In this document: one piece after another, positions 1 through 7,565 of the stretch | Position numbering within the stretch: position 1 is the first letter of the stretch | Layout: every line of letters begins with the position of its first letter | DNA from: D2472 sp964444385 | GTDB taxonomy: Bacteria; Pseudomonadota; Gammaproteobacteria; Magnimaribacterales; D2472 | Length of the DNA stretch: 38,223 bases | Direction: 5' to 3' | Assembly: GCA_964444385.1 (NCBI GenBank) | Contig: CAYUHD010000007.1 | Coordinates: 1-38,223, forward strand | Notes under the pieces: generated by a model | The model's database searches: none | What the model was told of the DNA's origin: nothing | What the model saw: the letters and a program-made list of their open reading frames with translations, nothing else | Translations under genes and position numbers: made by a program

Positions 1-487
1 CACCCATCTCAAAAACTGCGATTTTTTGTTTTGTATTTAACGATAAAGCACAAAGCGGCAAACCAATTTCATTATTATAATTTTCAAATGTTGCAAAACT
101 ATTATTTATTCCGGAATGTAAAATATTTTTTGTGGTTGTTTTTCCATTACTTCCTGTAATACCTATAACGCACCCCTTATATTTATGCATTGCAATCTCA
201 GCAGCTTTAATGAGAGTTTCTTCAGGACTTCTAACCAATGCAATATAGGATGATTGAGACATTAAATTAGAAAGTTTCTTTCCTTTCACAATAGCCAAGG
301 ATGCTCCTTTCTGAATTGCATCTTCGGCGTAGATACTTCCATCTTCCTTAGTTCCAGTAAGACCAAAAAAAACTGAGTTCTTTCTAACCTTTCTAGAATC
401 AATCTGGAAATCTCTGATCGGAAGATCTGAGTCACAATCAAGCTTCAGTGAAGCGACTAAATCTTTTGTATTTTTAATTAATTTCAT
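1..487 (-). CDS. murF: MurF, UDP-MurNAc-tripeptide:D-Ala-D-Ala ligase (N-terminal part, cut by window edge)
   Basis: The reverse strand from the ATG at 487 stays open to the window edge and encodes the first ~162 residues of a Mur ligase. The start reads MKLIKNTKDLVASLKL, and a P-loop GITGSNGKTTTK lies near residues 110-121. MurF adds D-Ala-D-Ala to the UDP-MurNAc-tripeptide in the cytoplasm, the last soluble step of the peptidoglycan precursor. The family is normally about 450 residues, so roughly two thirds of the gene lies outside the window. The start overlaps the end of murE by 14 bases, the usual murE-murF coupling. The Mur ligase family is clear. MurF rather than another Mur ligase rests on the position after murE and the N-terminal pattern (QIDSRKV, then SVFFGL). 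Confidence 0.9.
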   Translation of the reverse strand, partial: MKLIKNTKDLVASLKLDCDSDLPIRDFQIDSRKVRKNSVFFGLTGTKEDGSIYAEDAIQKGASLAIVKGKKLSNLMSQSSYIALVRSPEETLIKAAEIAMHKYKGCVIGITGSNGKTTTKNILHSGINNSFATFENYNNEIGLPLCALSLNTKQKIAVFEMG

Positions 488-1934
488 TACTTAGTAATTT
501 TAATACGCAATCTCTATCATTGAATGGTATTTTCTTTCCTGAAACTTCCATGAACCTCTCATGACCTTTGCCTAATATTACCAAGATATTGTTTTTATTT
601 AAGCATTGTAATGCTGAAGCAATTGCTTCTGTTCTATCCTCTATAATTTGAACATTTGCTTCCTGATTTCTATCTAAGGCATCAGAGACAATCGAGGAGA
701 AAGATTCATTACGATTATTGTCTGATGTAAAAAATACTTTACTTGCCATATCTATGGCTACTTTCATCATTTTGGGTCTTTTAGATTTATCTCTATCTCC
801 TCCACACCCAAAAGCTAAAATAATTTCCTCATAAGTATTTCCTAATGCAGATAAGATATTTCTCATTGATTGGTGATCATGAGCAAAATCTATCAATACA
901 GAGCCTTGATCCAACCTCAATAGCTCCCCTCGTCCTTGGGGAAGGGGAATTAAGGCGTGATCAATATTTTCTAATTCTTCTTGTGAAAGATGTTCTGAAA
1001 TTAATGCGATTGCTGAAATATAATTCTCAACATTAAACCTAAGAAATAATAAGGTATTTATCTCTAAATTTAAATTAGGAAAATTTAAATTAATTTTTGA
1101 AGAGCCATTAGGATTAAAATCTAGCGAATAATTATATTTAGCAAAAGAATCTTTATTACTTAAAAAATTTGTTTTAGATAATTCTTCTTTTTGTTTTTCT
1201 TGAAAATTTGGTAATAAGTCTTGAATTTTATCTATCAAAACAATTGTAGGATTTTTATTATTAAGTTTAATTATAGATAATTTAGCAGCAATATAATTTT
1301 TGTCTGATTTATGATAATCAAGGTGATCAGATTGAATATTTAAAATCATAGTTTGTAAAAAAGGTAAATTTCCTAATCTATTTTGATCTAAGGCATGGGA
1401 AGAAATCTCAAGAAAAATAAATACTTTTTGTTCATAGTCTCCTCTTTTCAAAATTTCAAAGATCTCAAATATTCCTGGAGTCGTATTTCCTTTTGTTGGG
1501 AAAGCGTCATCATTAACAATAGCTCCTAGAGTACCTATATAGATCGAAGGCTTGTCAAGCTCTCTTAAAATGTTGTGTGCCATGAATGCTGTTGTAGTTT
1601 TTCCATTGGTACCTGTTACTCCGTGGAAAAATAAATTGCTAGGAGATAGTTCATGAAAGCTAAAAAGTATTTCTACAATCTTATCCTCTAAGTCATTAAC
1701 ATAATGAATTGGAATATCTATATCTGTTATAGCTTCTTTATCGCTAATTATGCATGATGCCCCATTTTGAATAGCTTCTTTAGCAAATTCTATTCCGTGG
1801 CTTTGGACTCCTTGCCTCGCAACGAATAATGAGTTCTTTTGAGCATCCCTAGAATCATCAGTTATAGAAAAAATTTTACATTCATCAAATGCATTAGTTT
1901 TAATTGAAGGCTTGATTAGAGAAAGTTTATTCAT
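474..1934 (-). CDS. murE: MurE, UDP-MurNAc-L-Ala-D-Glu:meso-DAP ligase
   Basis: Cytoplasmic ATP-dependent ligase adding the third stem-peptide residue to the peptidoglycan precursor; 486 residues, normal for the family. The ATP-binding loop GVTGTNGKTTT is at residues 105-115. The lysine that is carbamylated in Mur ligases is probably K218 (in YIAAKLSIIK). The pocket that selects meso-diaminopimelate normally reads DNPRxE and here reads DNNRNE (405-410), so the two key arginine/glutamate-type residues remain but the proline is replaced. The usual DYAHTPD segment reads DFAHDHQ (349-355), also divergent. The gene overlaps ftsI upstream by 8 bases and murF downstream by 14, which implies translational coupling. 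meso-DAP specificity is inferred from the retained DNxRxE. Confidence 0.95.
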   Translation of the reverse strand: MNKLSLIKPSIKTNAFDECKIFSITDDSRDAQKNSLFVARQGVQSHGIEFAKEAIQNGASCIISDKEAITDIDIPIHYVNDLEDKIVEILFSFHELSPSNLFFHGVTGTNGKTTTAFMAHNILRELDKPSIYIGTLGAIVNDDAFPTKGNTTPGIFEIFEILKRGDYEQKVFIFLEISSHALDQNRLGNLPFLQTMILNIQSDHLDYHKSDKNYIAAKLSIIKLNNKNPTIVLIDKIQDLLPNFQEKQKEELSKTNFLSNKDSFAKYNYSLDFNPNGSSKINLNFPNLNLEINTLLFLRFNVENYISAIALISEHLSQEELENIDHALIPLPQGRGELLRLDQGSVLIDFAHDHQSMRNILSALGNTYEEIILAFGCGGDRDKSKRPKMMKVAIDMASKVFFTSDNNRNESFSSIVSDALDRNQEANVQIIEDRTEAIASALQCLNKNNILVILGKGHERFMEVSGKKIPFNDRDCVLKLLSNEIN

Positions 1935-3531
1935 CTAAATAATTTAGAACATCGTTAGAAATTGCGGCAAATAAAGGAGCAGCAACACTTCCACCGGAAT
2001 AATTATTCAATCCTGGCTCATCAACACTGACAAAAATTGTAAGTCTTTTGGAATTTAATGGCGCTATCCCTGCAAAAGAAGCAATGTATTTACTTTGATC
2101 ATATCCACCTTTTGAACTTGATTTATGAGAAGTTCCAGTTTTTCCAGCAACTTCAAACCCTGACACCATTGCTAGCTGCCCTGTTCCATCTGTAACAACC
2201 AATTTTAATAATTCTAAAATATCATCAGTCGCATTTTCACTAATCACTCGTTGTTTATATACATGATCTCCATCAAAAAAAATTTTAAAATCCTTGAGAT
2301 AGCCTTTATTAGCAAAAACTGAATATGCTTGAGCTAATTGCAAAGAAGAGGCAGTCATACTATATCCAAATCCTATGCTTGCAATTTCATGATCAGTTAT
2401 GTTTTGTCTTGCATTAATTACGCCATAGGCAACTCCTGGAAAAAATATGTTAGGTGGTTTCGATAAACCAAATCCTTTGTAACCTGAAACTAAACCTTCT
2501 ATTCCAACTGCTAGAGCTATCTTAGATGCTCCTACTTGACTTGATTTAGCTATAACTTCACCAATAGTTAATTCTTTGTAATTTTTTGGATCAGATACCT
2601 TGTGACCATTAAGATTAATAAATCCTGGGCTAGTATCTATCACTTGATCGATTGAAAGTATACCCAAATCAATTCCTTTAGCTAAAGCAAGAGGTTTAAT
2701 AATTGAGCCAGGCTCAAATGAATCAACTAACGCTCTATTGCGCTTGATCTGTCTTTGAGGATTATTAGGGTTATATGAAGGGTAACTTGCAATTGCAAGA
2801 ATTTCACCAGAAATATTATCTAGAACTATGGCAGTACCTCCTTTTGCTTTATTTGCCTCTACAAATCTTGAAAGATGTTTGAAAGCATAAAACTGGATCC
2901 TGCTATCTATTGTTAACTTTATATCTTGACCCTGAATTACTTCTTGCGTTACTACAGGTCTTCGACTCGCATTTCTAAATATAGTTTCCTGTCCTGGGAC
3001 TCCAGACAATTCAGAATCTAGAATATTTTCAAGCCCCTCTAAACCTATTCCATCTTTTCCAGAAAATCCAACAAGGGGTGCTACCTGCTCACCTAATGGA
3101 TAATATCTCTTTTGAAATGATTCAATCTCTACCTCAGAAAGTTTAAGTTCCTTAACTTTCTCATATTGGGAAAAGTTTAAATTAGAAAAAATTAAAGTTT
3201 TTCTATTAAACTTTTTAATATCTAAATATTCTTTTCTTAATAAAAGAATATTTGTTAATTTTAAAAAATCTTCTTCAGAAAAATTTTTGAGCGCATATAG
3301 GTCATATTGATTAATTGATACCGCCAAAGGGAAGTTATTTCTATCTAATATACTTCCCCGCAATGCTGATATTAACCTAGAAGTCTCTAACATACTCTTG
3401 CCCTTAGACGTTAAAAAGTCTCCCTCAACATATTGAATACTTATGACTCTAAAAATTAAAACAAACAAGCCTAGAACAAGAAAAATATATATTAAATAGG
3501 CTCGCCAACTCAAACCAAAATTATTTTTCAT
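1927..3531 (-). CDS. ftsI: FtsI (PBP3), septal peptidoglycan transpeptidase
   Basis: Class B penicillin-binding protein that cross-links septal peptidoglycan with FtsW; 534 residues. A membrane anchor spans about residues 11-31. The dimerization/pedestal domain includes an RGSILDRNN motif near 58-66. The transpeptidase motifs are SIIK (276-279, nucleophile S276), SSQ (330-332) and KTGT (464-467). The second motif is usually SxN, so the glutamine at 332 is a departure. The gene lies between ftsL (overlap 11 bases) and murE (overlap 8), the standard dcw order. FtsI is preferred over PBP2/MrdA because of the ftsL neighbour and the short N-terminal region. Confidence 0.95.
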   Translation of the reverse strand: MKNNFGLSWRAYLIYIFLVLGLFVLIFRVISIQYVEGDFLTSKGKSMLETSRLISALRGSILDRNNFPLAVSINQYDLYALKNFSEEDFLKLTNILLLRKEYLDIKKFNRKTLIFSNLNFSQYEKVKELKLSEVEIESFQKRYYPLGEQVAPLVGFSGKDGIGLEGLENILDSELSGVPGQETIFRNASRRPVVTQEVIQGQDIKLTIDSRIQFYAFKHLSRFVEANKAKGGTAIVLDNISGEILAIASYPSYNPNNPQRQIKRNRALVDSFEPGSIIKPLALAKGIDLGILSIDQVIDTSPGFINLNGHKVSDPKNYKELTIGEVIAKSSQVGASKIALAVGIEGLVSGYKGFGLSKPPNIFFPGVAYGVINARQNITDHEIASIGFGYSMTASSLQLAQAYSVFANKGYLKDFKIFFDGDHVYKQRVISENATDDILELLKLVVTDGTGQLAMVSGFEVAGKTGTSHKSSSKGGYDQSKYIASFAGIAPLNSKRLTIFVSVDEPGLNNYSGGSVAAPLFAAISNDVLNYLDE

Positions 3532-3796
3532 AACTTATATTTATTACTTTGGTTATCTCTACCATTTTTAAGGTTTCTTTTGCATGACGTTCGACTTTAG
3601 CTGGGGAGCTGAGATGGTAGTATTCCGTTCTCAAGTGAAAATTTATTTCCTTCAATTTATTATTTGCAACTTGAAGATGAGCATTATTTTCATATTCCTG
3701 ACTAAATTGCCATCTAATTTTTATAGTCTCAAGACATATACAAAACAGAAAAAAAATATTGATGAATAAAAAATATAAATAGGAGTTAGTTTTCAT
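3521..3796 (-). CDS. ftsL: FtsL, bitopic division protein
   Basis: A 91-residue protein with one hydrophobic segment near the N-terminus (about residues 6-24) followed by a charged region with heptad-like hydrophobics (NNKLKEINFHLRTEYYHLSS) and a typical FtsL-like end (PAKVERHAKETLKMVEIT). FtsL forms the periplasmic FtsQLB complex that activates FtsWI at the septum. Sequence conservation in this family is low, so identification rests on size, topology and position between rsmH and ftsI. It shares an ATGA overlap (4 bases) with rsmH and overlaps ftsI by 11 bases. Confidence 0.88.
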   Translation of the reverse strand: MKTNSYLYFLFINIFFLFCICLETIKIRWQFSQEYENNAHLQVANNKLKEINFHLRTEYYHLSSPAKVERHAKETLKMVEITKVINISYEK

Positions 3797-4686
3797 AGCT
3801 TGGAAAATACTCTCATGACTGCACTTCTAGAACGAGGGTTTCTTTCAATCTCTTCAGAGGAAGGTTTAATTTTCTTTTTAATACATTTAAATGTTTCTTT
3901 TATAGAACTATTCATTGGAATATCTTTTGGTAATTCTTGAATTTCTGGTTTAAAAAAATTCTTTACAATTCTATCTTCAAGTGAATGGAATGAAATTACG
4001 ACTATCACCCCATTAACTTTTAACATCTCATTCATCTTTGAGAGAGCAATTTTTAAATGATGCAGCTCATTGTTTACATGAATTCTAATACCCTGGAATG
4101 TCTTAGTTGCTGGGTGAATTTTACCAACTCTTTTTAAAACTATTTCAATAATTTTAGTCAAATCTTTTGTTGTTTCTAATGGTTTGATTGCTCTGTGTTT
4201 AACTATTTCGTTGGCAATTTTCCTTGAGGCTCTCTCCTCTCCATATTCATACAAAATATCACAAATCTCTTCTTCAGGTGCGCTATTGAGCCAATCAGAT
4301 GCACTGAAACCAGTAGATGTATCCATTCGCATATCTAAAGGTCCATTACTTTGAAAGCTAAAACCTCTTTCTGGATTATCTAAATGAGTTGAGCAGGTAC
4401 CAAGATCTAACAAAATTCCATCAAATTGCTGCATTGGAAATAATGAATCAATTTCAGAATAGTTCGAATGAGAAATACTAAAACGTGAATCAGTTATATT
4501 CTCTTTTCCATATGAGATTGCCTCAAGATCTCGATCAACGGCATGCAATATTCCATGGGGAGAAATTCTATTAAGTATTTCTTGAGAATGACTGCCTCTT
4601 CCAAAGGTTAAATCAAGATATGTTCCAGATAAATCATGCAGTAAGAAATCTAATGATTCTTCCAGCAGAACTGGAACATGAAGCAT
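3793..4686 (-). CDS. rsmH: RsmH (MraW), 16S rRNA m4C1402 methyltransferase
   Basis: SAM-dependent N4-methyltransferase acting on C1402 of 16S rRNA; 297 residues, slightly shorter than the ~310 usual. It begins MLHVPVLLEESLDFL, and the SAM-binding loop DLTFGRGSHSQEIL is at about residues 25-38. The internal DLGTCSTHLDNPERGFSF and the terminal NPRSRSAVMRVFSK are family hallmarks. It normally follows mraZ directly, but here ftsZ is inserted between them, with a gap of only 3 bases from ftsZ. The end overlaps the ftsL start as ATGA. Confidence 0.96.
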   Translation of the reverse strand: MLHVPVLLEESLDFLLHDLSGTYLDLTFGRGSHSQEILNRISPHGILHAVDRDLEAISYGKENITDSRFSISHSNYSEIDSLFPMQQFDGILLDLGTCSTHLDNPERGFSFQSNGPLDMRMDTSTGFSASDWLNSAPEEEICDILYEYGEERASRKIANEIVKHRAIKPLETTKDLTKIIEIVLKRVGKIHPATKTFQGIRIHVNNELHHLKIALSKMNEMLKVNGVIVVISFHSLEDRIVKNFFKPEIQELPKDIPMNSSIKETFKCIKKKIKPSSEEIERNPRSRSAVMRVFSKL

Positions 4687-4689
4687 AAA

Positions 4690-5817
4690 TTAATCTACTT
4701 GCTTTCTCATGAAGGTTGGCACATCAAGGAAATCTATATCCTCTGCAGACGATGTGCCACCTGACTCGATTGATTGTTCTGCCTTGAGTGTATCTAACCC
4801 AACTGGCTTCAGTTCCACTGTAGCTCTTCTAGTATTATCAACAGCTAAAGTGGCTGTTTTTTGGTTAACTCCTGTCGCAACAACAGTAACAAGTAATTCC
4901 TCTTCATCCATTGAATCTTCCATTACTGTTCCATAAATGATAGTTGCATCATCAGCGGTAAACTCTCTAATAACTGAATCTACTTCATCAAAATCCGCCA
5001 TTGTTGGTGATTTTGCAGTTATGTTTACCAAAACTCCTCTTGCATCTTTTAATTCAATATCTTCAAGTAACTCAGAGCTAACAGCCTGACTCGCAGCATC
5101 AATACCTCTTTCATCTACGCTTGATTGACCAGTGCCCATCATTGCAATACCTTTTTCTGACATAACTGTTTTTACATCAGCAAAGTCAACATTGATGTAT
5201 CCAGGTTTCATGATAATGTCTGAAATCCCCTGAACCGCTCCTTTTAAAACATCATCTGCTTTAGCGAAAGCTTCTTCCATGGAGGTCTTTCTTCCCAGAA
5301 TATCCATCAACTTTTGATTTGGAATAGTGATCAAACTATCTACCTCCTCTACCAACTCAGCTATTCCTTGCTCAGCTGCAGCTTTTCTTTTGTGACCTTC
5401 AAAATTAAATGGCTTTGTAACAACAGCTACTGTTAAAGCACCTATTTCTTTAGCAATTTCAGCGATTACTGGTGCAGCTCCGGTTCCAGTGCCGCCCCCC
5501 ATTCCCGCAGTAATAAAAATCATGTCAGCGCCATCTAATAACTCTTCAATTGAAGCTCTATCTCTTTCTGCTGCAGCTCTTCCTACCTTAGGATCTGCTC
5601 CTGCACCCAAACCTCTAGTGACATTATCACCAAGCTTTAAAATAGTAGAGCCTGTTGCTCTCTCCAATGCTTGAGAGTCTGTATTAGCACAAATAAAATC
5701 TGCCCCTTGAATCTCATGATTAATCATATGAATAACTGCGTTTCCACCAGCTCCACCTACACCAATAACTTTAATCTTAGCTAAACCAGCATTTTCTTCA
5801 ATTATTTCCCAATTCAT
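4690..5817 (-). CDS. ftsZ: FtsZ, tubulin-like division GTPase
   Basis: Forms the cytokinetic Z ring; 375 residues. The tubulin signature GGGTGTG is at 107-113 and the T7 synergy loop NVDFADV at 209-215. The C-terminal tail LDVPTFMRKQVD matches the conserved peptide that binds FtsA/ZipA. A strong Shine-Dalgarno (AAAGGGG) sits just before the start, in the 11-base gap after mraZ, which supports this start. Position is the unusual point: the canonical place is at the far end of the dcw cluster after ftsQ-ftsA, but here it is the second gene, between mraZ and rsmH. This puts it directly under the mraZ promoter. The gene is intact and well conserved, with no sign of being a degenerate second copy. 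Whether another ftsZ exists elsewhere cannot be seen. Confidence 0.98.
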   Translation of the reverse strand: MNWEIIEENAGLAKIKVIGVGGAGGNAVIHMINHEIQGADFICANTDSQALERATGSTILKLGDNVTRGLGAGADPKVGRAAAERDRASIEELLDGADMIFITAGMGGGTGTGAAPVIAEIAKEIGALTVAVVTKPFNFEGHKRKAAAEQGIAELVEEVDSLITIPNQKLMDILGRKTSMEEAFAKADDVLKGAVQGISDIIMKPGYINVDFADVKTVMSEKGIAMMGTGQSSVDERGIDAASQAVSSELLEDIELKDARGVLVNITAKSPTMADFDEVDSVIREFTADDATIIYGTVMEDSMDEEELLVTVVATGVNQKTATLAVDNTRRATVELKPVGLDTLKAEQSIESGGTSSAEDIDFLDVPTFMRKQVD

Positions 5818-5828
5818 TTTCTACCCCT

Positions 5829-6296
5829 TTAAAAAGATATTGTTTTTAAACTCTCTGGTAAGACAACCTCAAGAATTTCAGTGGATAACGTCCCACCAGT
5901 TTGTCTCATTTCCCAATTCGTATCATTCCAAACTTCAAACTTATTTCCCATACCTATAAAAGAAACTTTTTCAGCTTTATTTATTTCAGCGTATTCTCTT
6001 AACTCAGACGGCAAAAGAATTAACATTCTTCCCTTGGGATCAAATGAACTGACGCTAGCATTTCCTAAAATTGTCCATTGTAAATTCCTCACTATAGGAT
6101 CAAGACCTTGCAGGGACTGAAGTTCCTTTGCGATATTATTCCAAGTTGAGCCAGGATAAATTTTTAATGCTGGATATTGAGGATCTCTTGTAACAATAAT
6201 ATTTACTTCATTTTGAGCAAGAAGCTGATCTCGATATTTAGCAGGGATGGTTAACCGCCCCTTTGCATCTATTGAAATTGTTGTAAAACCAAACAT
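5829..6296 (-). CDS. mraZ: MraZ, AbrB-fold transcription regulator of the dcw cluster
   Basis: A 155-residue protein with two MraZ/SpoVT-AbrB-type repeats. The first carries ISIDAKGRLTIPAKYRDQL (residues 8-26) and the second SSFDPKGRMLILLPSELREY. The DxKGRxxxP pattern in each is the DNA-contact motif. MraZ proteins form rings that bind repeated DNA upstream of their own operon and control the division/cell-wall genes. The matching repeats are just upstream at 6322-6359. The gene starts the operon mraZ-ftsZ-rsmH-ftsL-ftsI-murE-murF. The start lacks a clear Shine-Dalgarno sequence. Autoregulation is inferred from the repeats. Confidence 0.96.
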   Translation of the reverse strand: MFGFTTISIDAKGRLTIPAKYRDQLLAQNEVNIIVTRDPQYPALKIYPGSTWNNIAKELQSLQGLDPIVRNLQWTILGNASVSSFDPKGRMLILLPSELREYAEINKAEKVSFIGMGNKFEVWNDTNWEMRQTGGTLSTEILEVVLPESLKTISF

Positions 6297-6321
6297 AATG
6301 TTTAAATAAATTAATATCTAC

Positions 6322-6359
6322 ACACTTTATACTACATTTAACACACTTTTACACACTTT
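6322..6359 (-). promoter_or_regulatory. MraZ operator: AAAGTGT repeats upstream of mraZ
   Basis: On the minus strand there are three exact copies of AAAGTGT (6359-6353, 6349-6343, 6328-6322) and one degenerate copy AAATGTA (6339-6333). Their starts are spaced 10, 10 and 11 bases, about one helical turn. Repeats of the form AAAGTG(T/G) followed by three bases are the described MraZ binding pattern in Mollicutes, and other bacteria have comparable tandem operators upstream of mraZ. A -10-like TATAAA overlaps the last repeats on the same strand, so binding would occlude the promoter. Function is inferred from the repeats and position. Confidence 0.75.
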
Positions 6360-6374
6360 TTTTTAAAAAAATTG

Positions 6375-6710
6375 CATGAGTTGATCTATAAGCCGGATTC
6401 TGTGTTAAATGACCATCTATCTAGGCAATATGTCACCACATTGCTCATGCAACCTACCCGAGTCCTTGGCGAGTAGCCTCAACGGATTCCTATTTGGTTT
6501 TGCTTCAAAGTGGGGTTTACATTGCCGTATTTGTTACCAAATACGCGGTAGGCTCTTACCCTGCCATTTCACCCTTACCAATTTCTTGGCGGTATAATTT
6601 CTGTTGCACTTGCCGTAGGCTCACGCCCCCCAGGAGTTACCTGGCACTCTACTCTATGAAGTCCGGACTTTCCTCTAGCAAATTGCTAGCAGTCATCCGA
6701 TCAACTCACG
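6375..6710 (-). ncRNA. rnpB: RNase P RNA, bacterial type A
   Basis: Catalytic RNA that matures the 5' ends of tRNAs. On the minus strand the 5' half carries GAGGAAAGTCCGGAC (6675-6661) and the 3' end carries ACAGAATCCGGCTTATA (6403-6387). These are the two conserved strands forming P4. The ends pair as a 12-base P1 helix: 6710-6699 with 6386-6375, including one G-U pair. This fixes the gene at about 336 nt. The internal TGTAAACCCCAC resembles the loop that contacts the tRNA CCA end. A run of seven T follows at 6371-6365, a possible 3' end signal without its own hairpin. Location between rsmI and mraZ is conserved in gammaproteobacteria. Confidence 0.95.
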
Positions 6711-6715
6711 TATAT

Positions 6716-6744
6716 TTTATACTTTTTAGAATTATTTAGAAATC
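6716..6744 (-). promoter_or_regulatory. Probable rnpB promoter
   Basis: On the minus strand TATAAA (6721-6716) lies 5 bases before the predicted rnpB 5' end, with GATTTC (6744-6739) 17 bases further upstream as a weak -35. The -35 and spacer fall within the last codons of rsmI. The -10 position agrees well with the RNA end derived independently from the P1 helix. Confidence 0.5.
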
Positions 6745-7553
6745 TCTAAAAGGAATTTATAAACGCCCTGCTTAGAAAAATTTGTAATCTTAGCTATAAG
6801 CTTAGATGCATCTGTTGGAGATAGATAATCTAGAAATGGTTTACAAAAATTTTCATCTAAATCAAAATCTTTGCTATAAGATTTACTAGGGTGGATAAGT
6901 AAAACAAACTCTCCCAAAAATTTCATTTTATTTGTTTTAATAATAGCAAGGATTTCTTCTAAAGATCCCCTATAAATTGACTCATGCTCTTTAGTCATCT
7001 CCCTACAAATTGCTATTTGTGTATCTGAGCTAAGAACTTCAGAAAATATTTCAATAGTTTTGCTAATTCTCTTGGCTGATTCAAAGAAAATATTTGTCAT
7101 ATCGCTAGTCTTGAGTTTTGTAGCAATTTTTATTTTTGCTTCATATTGTTTTGGTAAAAATCCATTAAATGTAAATTTATTAGAAGCTAAGCCAGAAAGA
7201 ATTACCGCATTTATAACTGCCGAGGGCCCTGGGAGAACAGTAAAAGAAATATTCTCTTTAATACATTTTTGAATCAATGGATATCCGGGATCAGAAATAA
7301 GAGGTGCTCCTGCATCAGATAAAATAGCTATGGTCTCTCCATCTTTGATTAATTCAATTATTTCTGAGGTAACTTTTTCTTCATTATGTTCATGGAATGG
7401 AATTGTTTTCTTATGAATATCAAAATGGTGTAACAGTTTTGCAGCTACTCTGGTATCTTCAGCAAAAATCCTTTTTACTTCCTTTAAAGTATTGATTGAC
7501 CTCAACGAGAAATCATTTAAATTACCAATTGGGGTGCAGATTAGATAAAGCAT
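6732..7553 (-). CDS. rsmI: RsmI, 16S rRNA 2'-O-ribose C1402 methyltransferase
   Basis: SAM-dependent tetrapyrrole-methylase-fold enzyme, 273 residues, that methylates the ribose of C1402. This is the same nucleotide that RsmH (also in this window) methylates on its base. It begins LYLICTPIGNLND. The family blocks AEDTRVAAKLLHHF, LSDAGAPLISDPG and LPGPSAVINAVILSGL are visible. It lies upstream of rnpB and is divergent from the LpoA-like gene with only 12 bases between starts, a classic gammaproteobacterial arrangement. Any promoter must overlap the lpoA coding sequence; a TTTAAT on the minus strand at 7576-7571 is a candidate -10. Confidence 0.96.
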   Translation of the reverse strand: MLYLICTPIGNLNDFSLRSINTLKEVKRIFAEDTRVAAKLLHHFDIHKKTIPFHEHNEEKVTSEIIELIKDGETIAILSDAGAPLISDPGYPLIQKCIKENISFTVLPGPSAVINAVILSGLASNKFTFNGFLPKQYEAKIKIATKLKTSDMTNIFFESAKRISKTIEIFSEVLSSDTQIAICREMTKEHESIYRGSLEEILAIIKTNKMKFLGEFVLLIHPSKSYSKDFDLDENFCKPFLDYLSPTDASKLIAKITNFSKQGVYKFLLEISK

Positions 7554-7558
7554 AAAAT
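7529..7558 (+). promoter_or_regulatory. Candidate lpoA promoter inside the rsmI start region
   Basis: TTGGGG (7529-7534) and TAAAAT (7553-7558) are separated by 18 bases. The -10-like box ends 7 bases before the ATG of the LpoA-like gene, so transcription would begin at or next to the start codon. No Shine-Dalgarno sequence is present. The -35 matches only the TTG, and the region is AT-rich, so confidence is low. Confidence 0.35.
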
Positions 7559-7565
7559 TAACTAA

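Noticed and set aside
4709..4936. Plus-strand open frames opposite ftsZ (4709-4936 and 5489-5674)
   Set aside because: They are antisense shadows of the strongly conserved ftsZ reading frame, with serine/alanine/proline-rich compositions and no ribosome-binding site.
6409..6739. Two plus-strand open frames of 62 and 81 codons across the rnpB region
   Set aside because: They run antisense through the RNase P RNA, whose conserved P4 and P1 strands explain the sequence; no start signal or protein family is recognisable.
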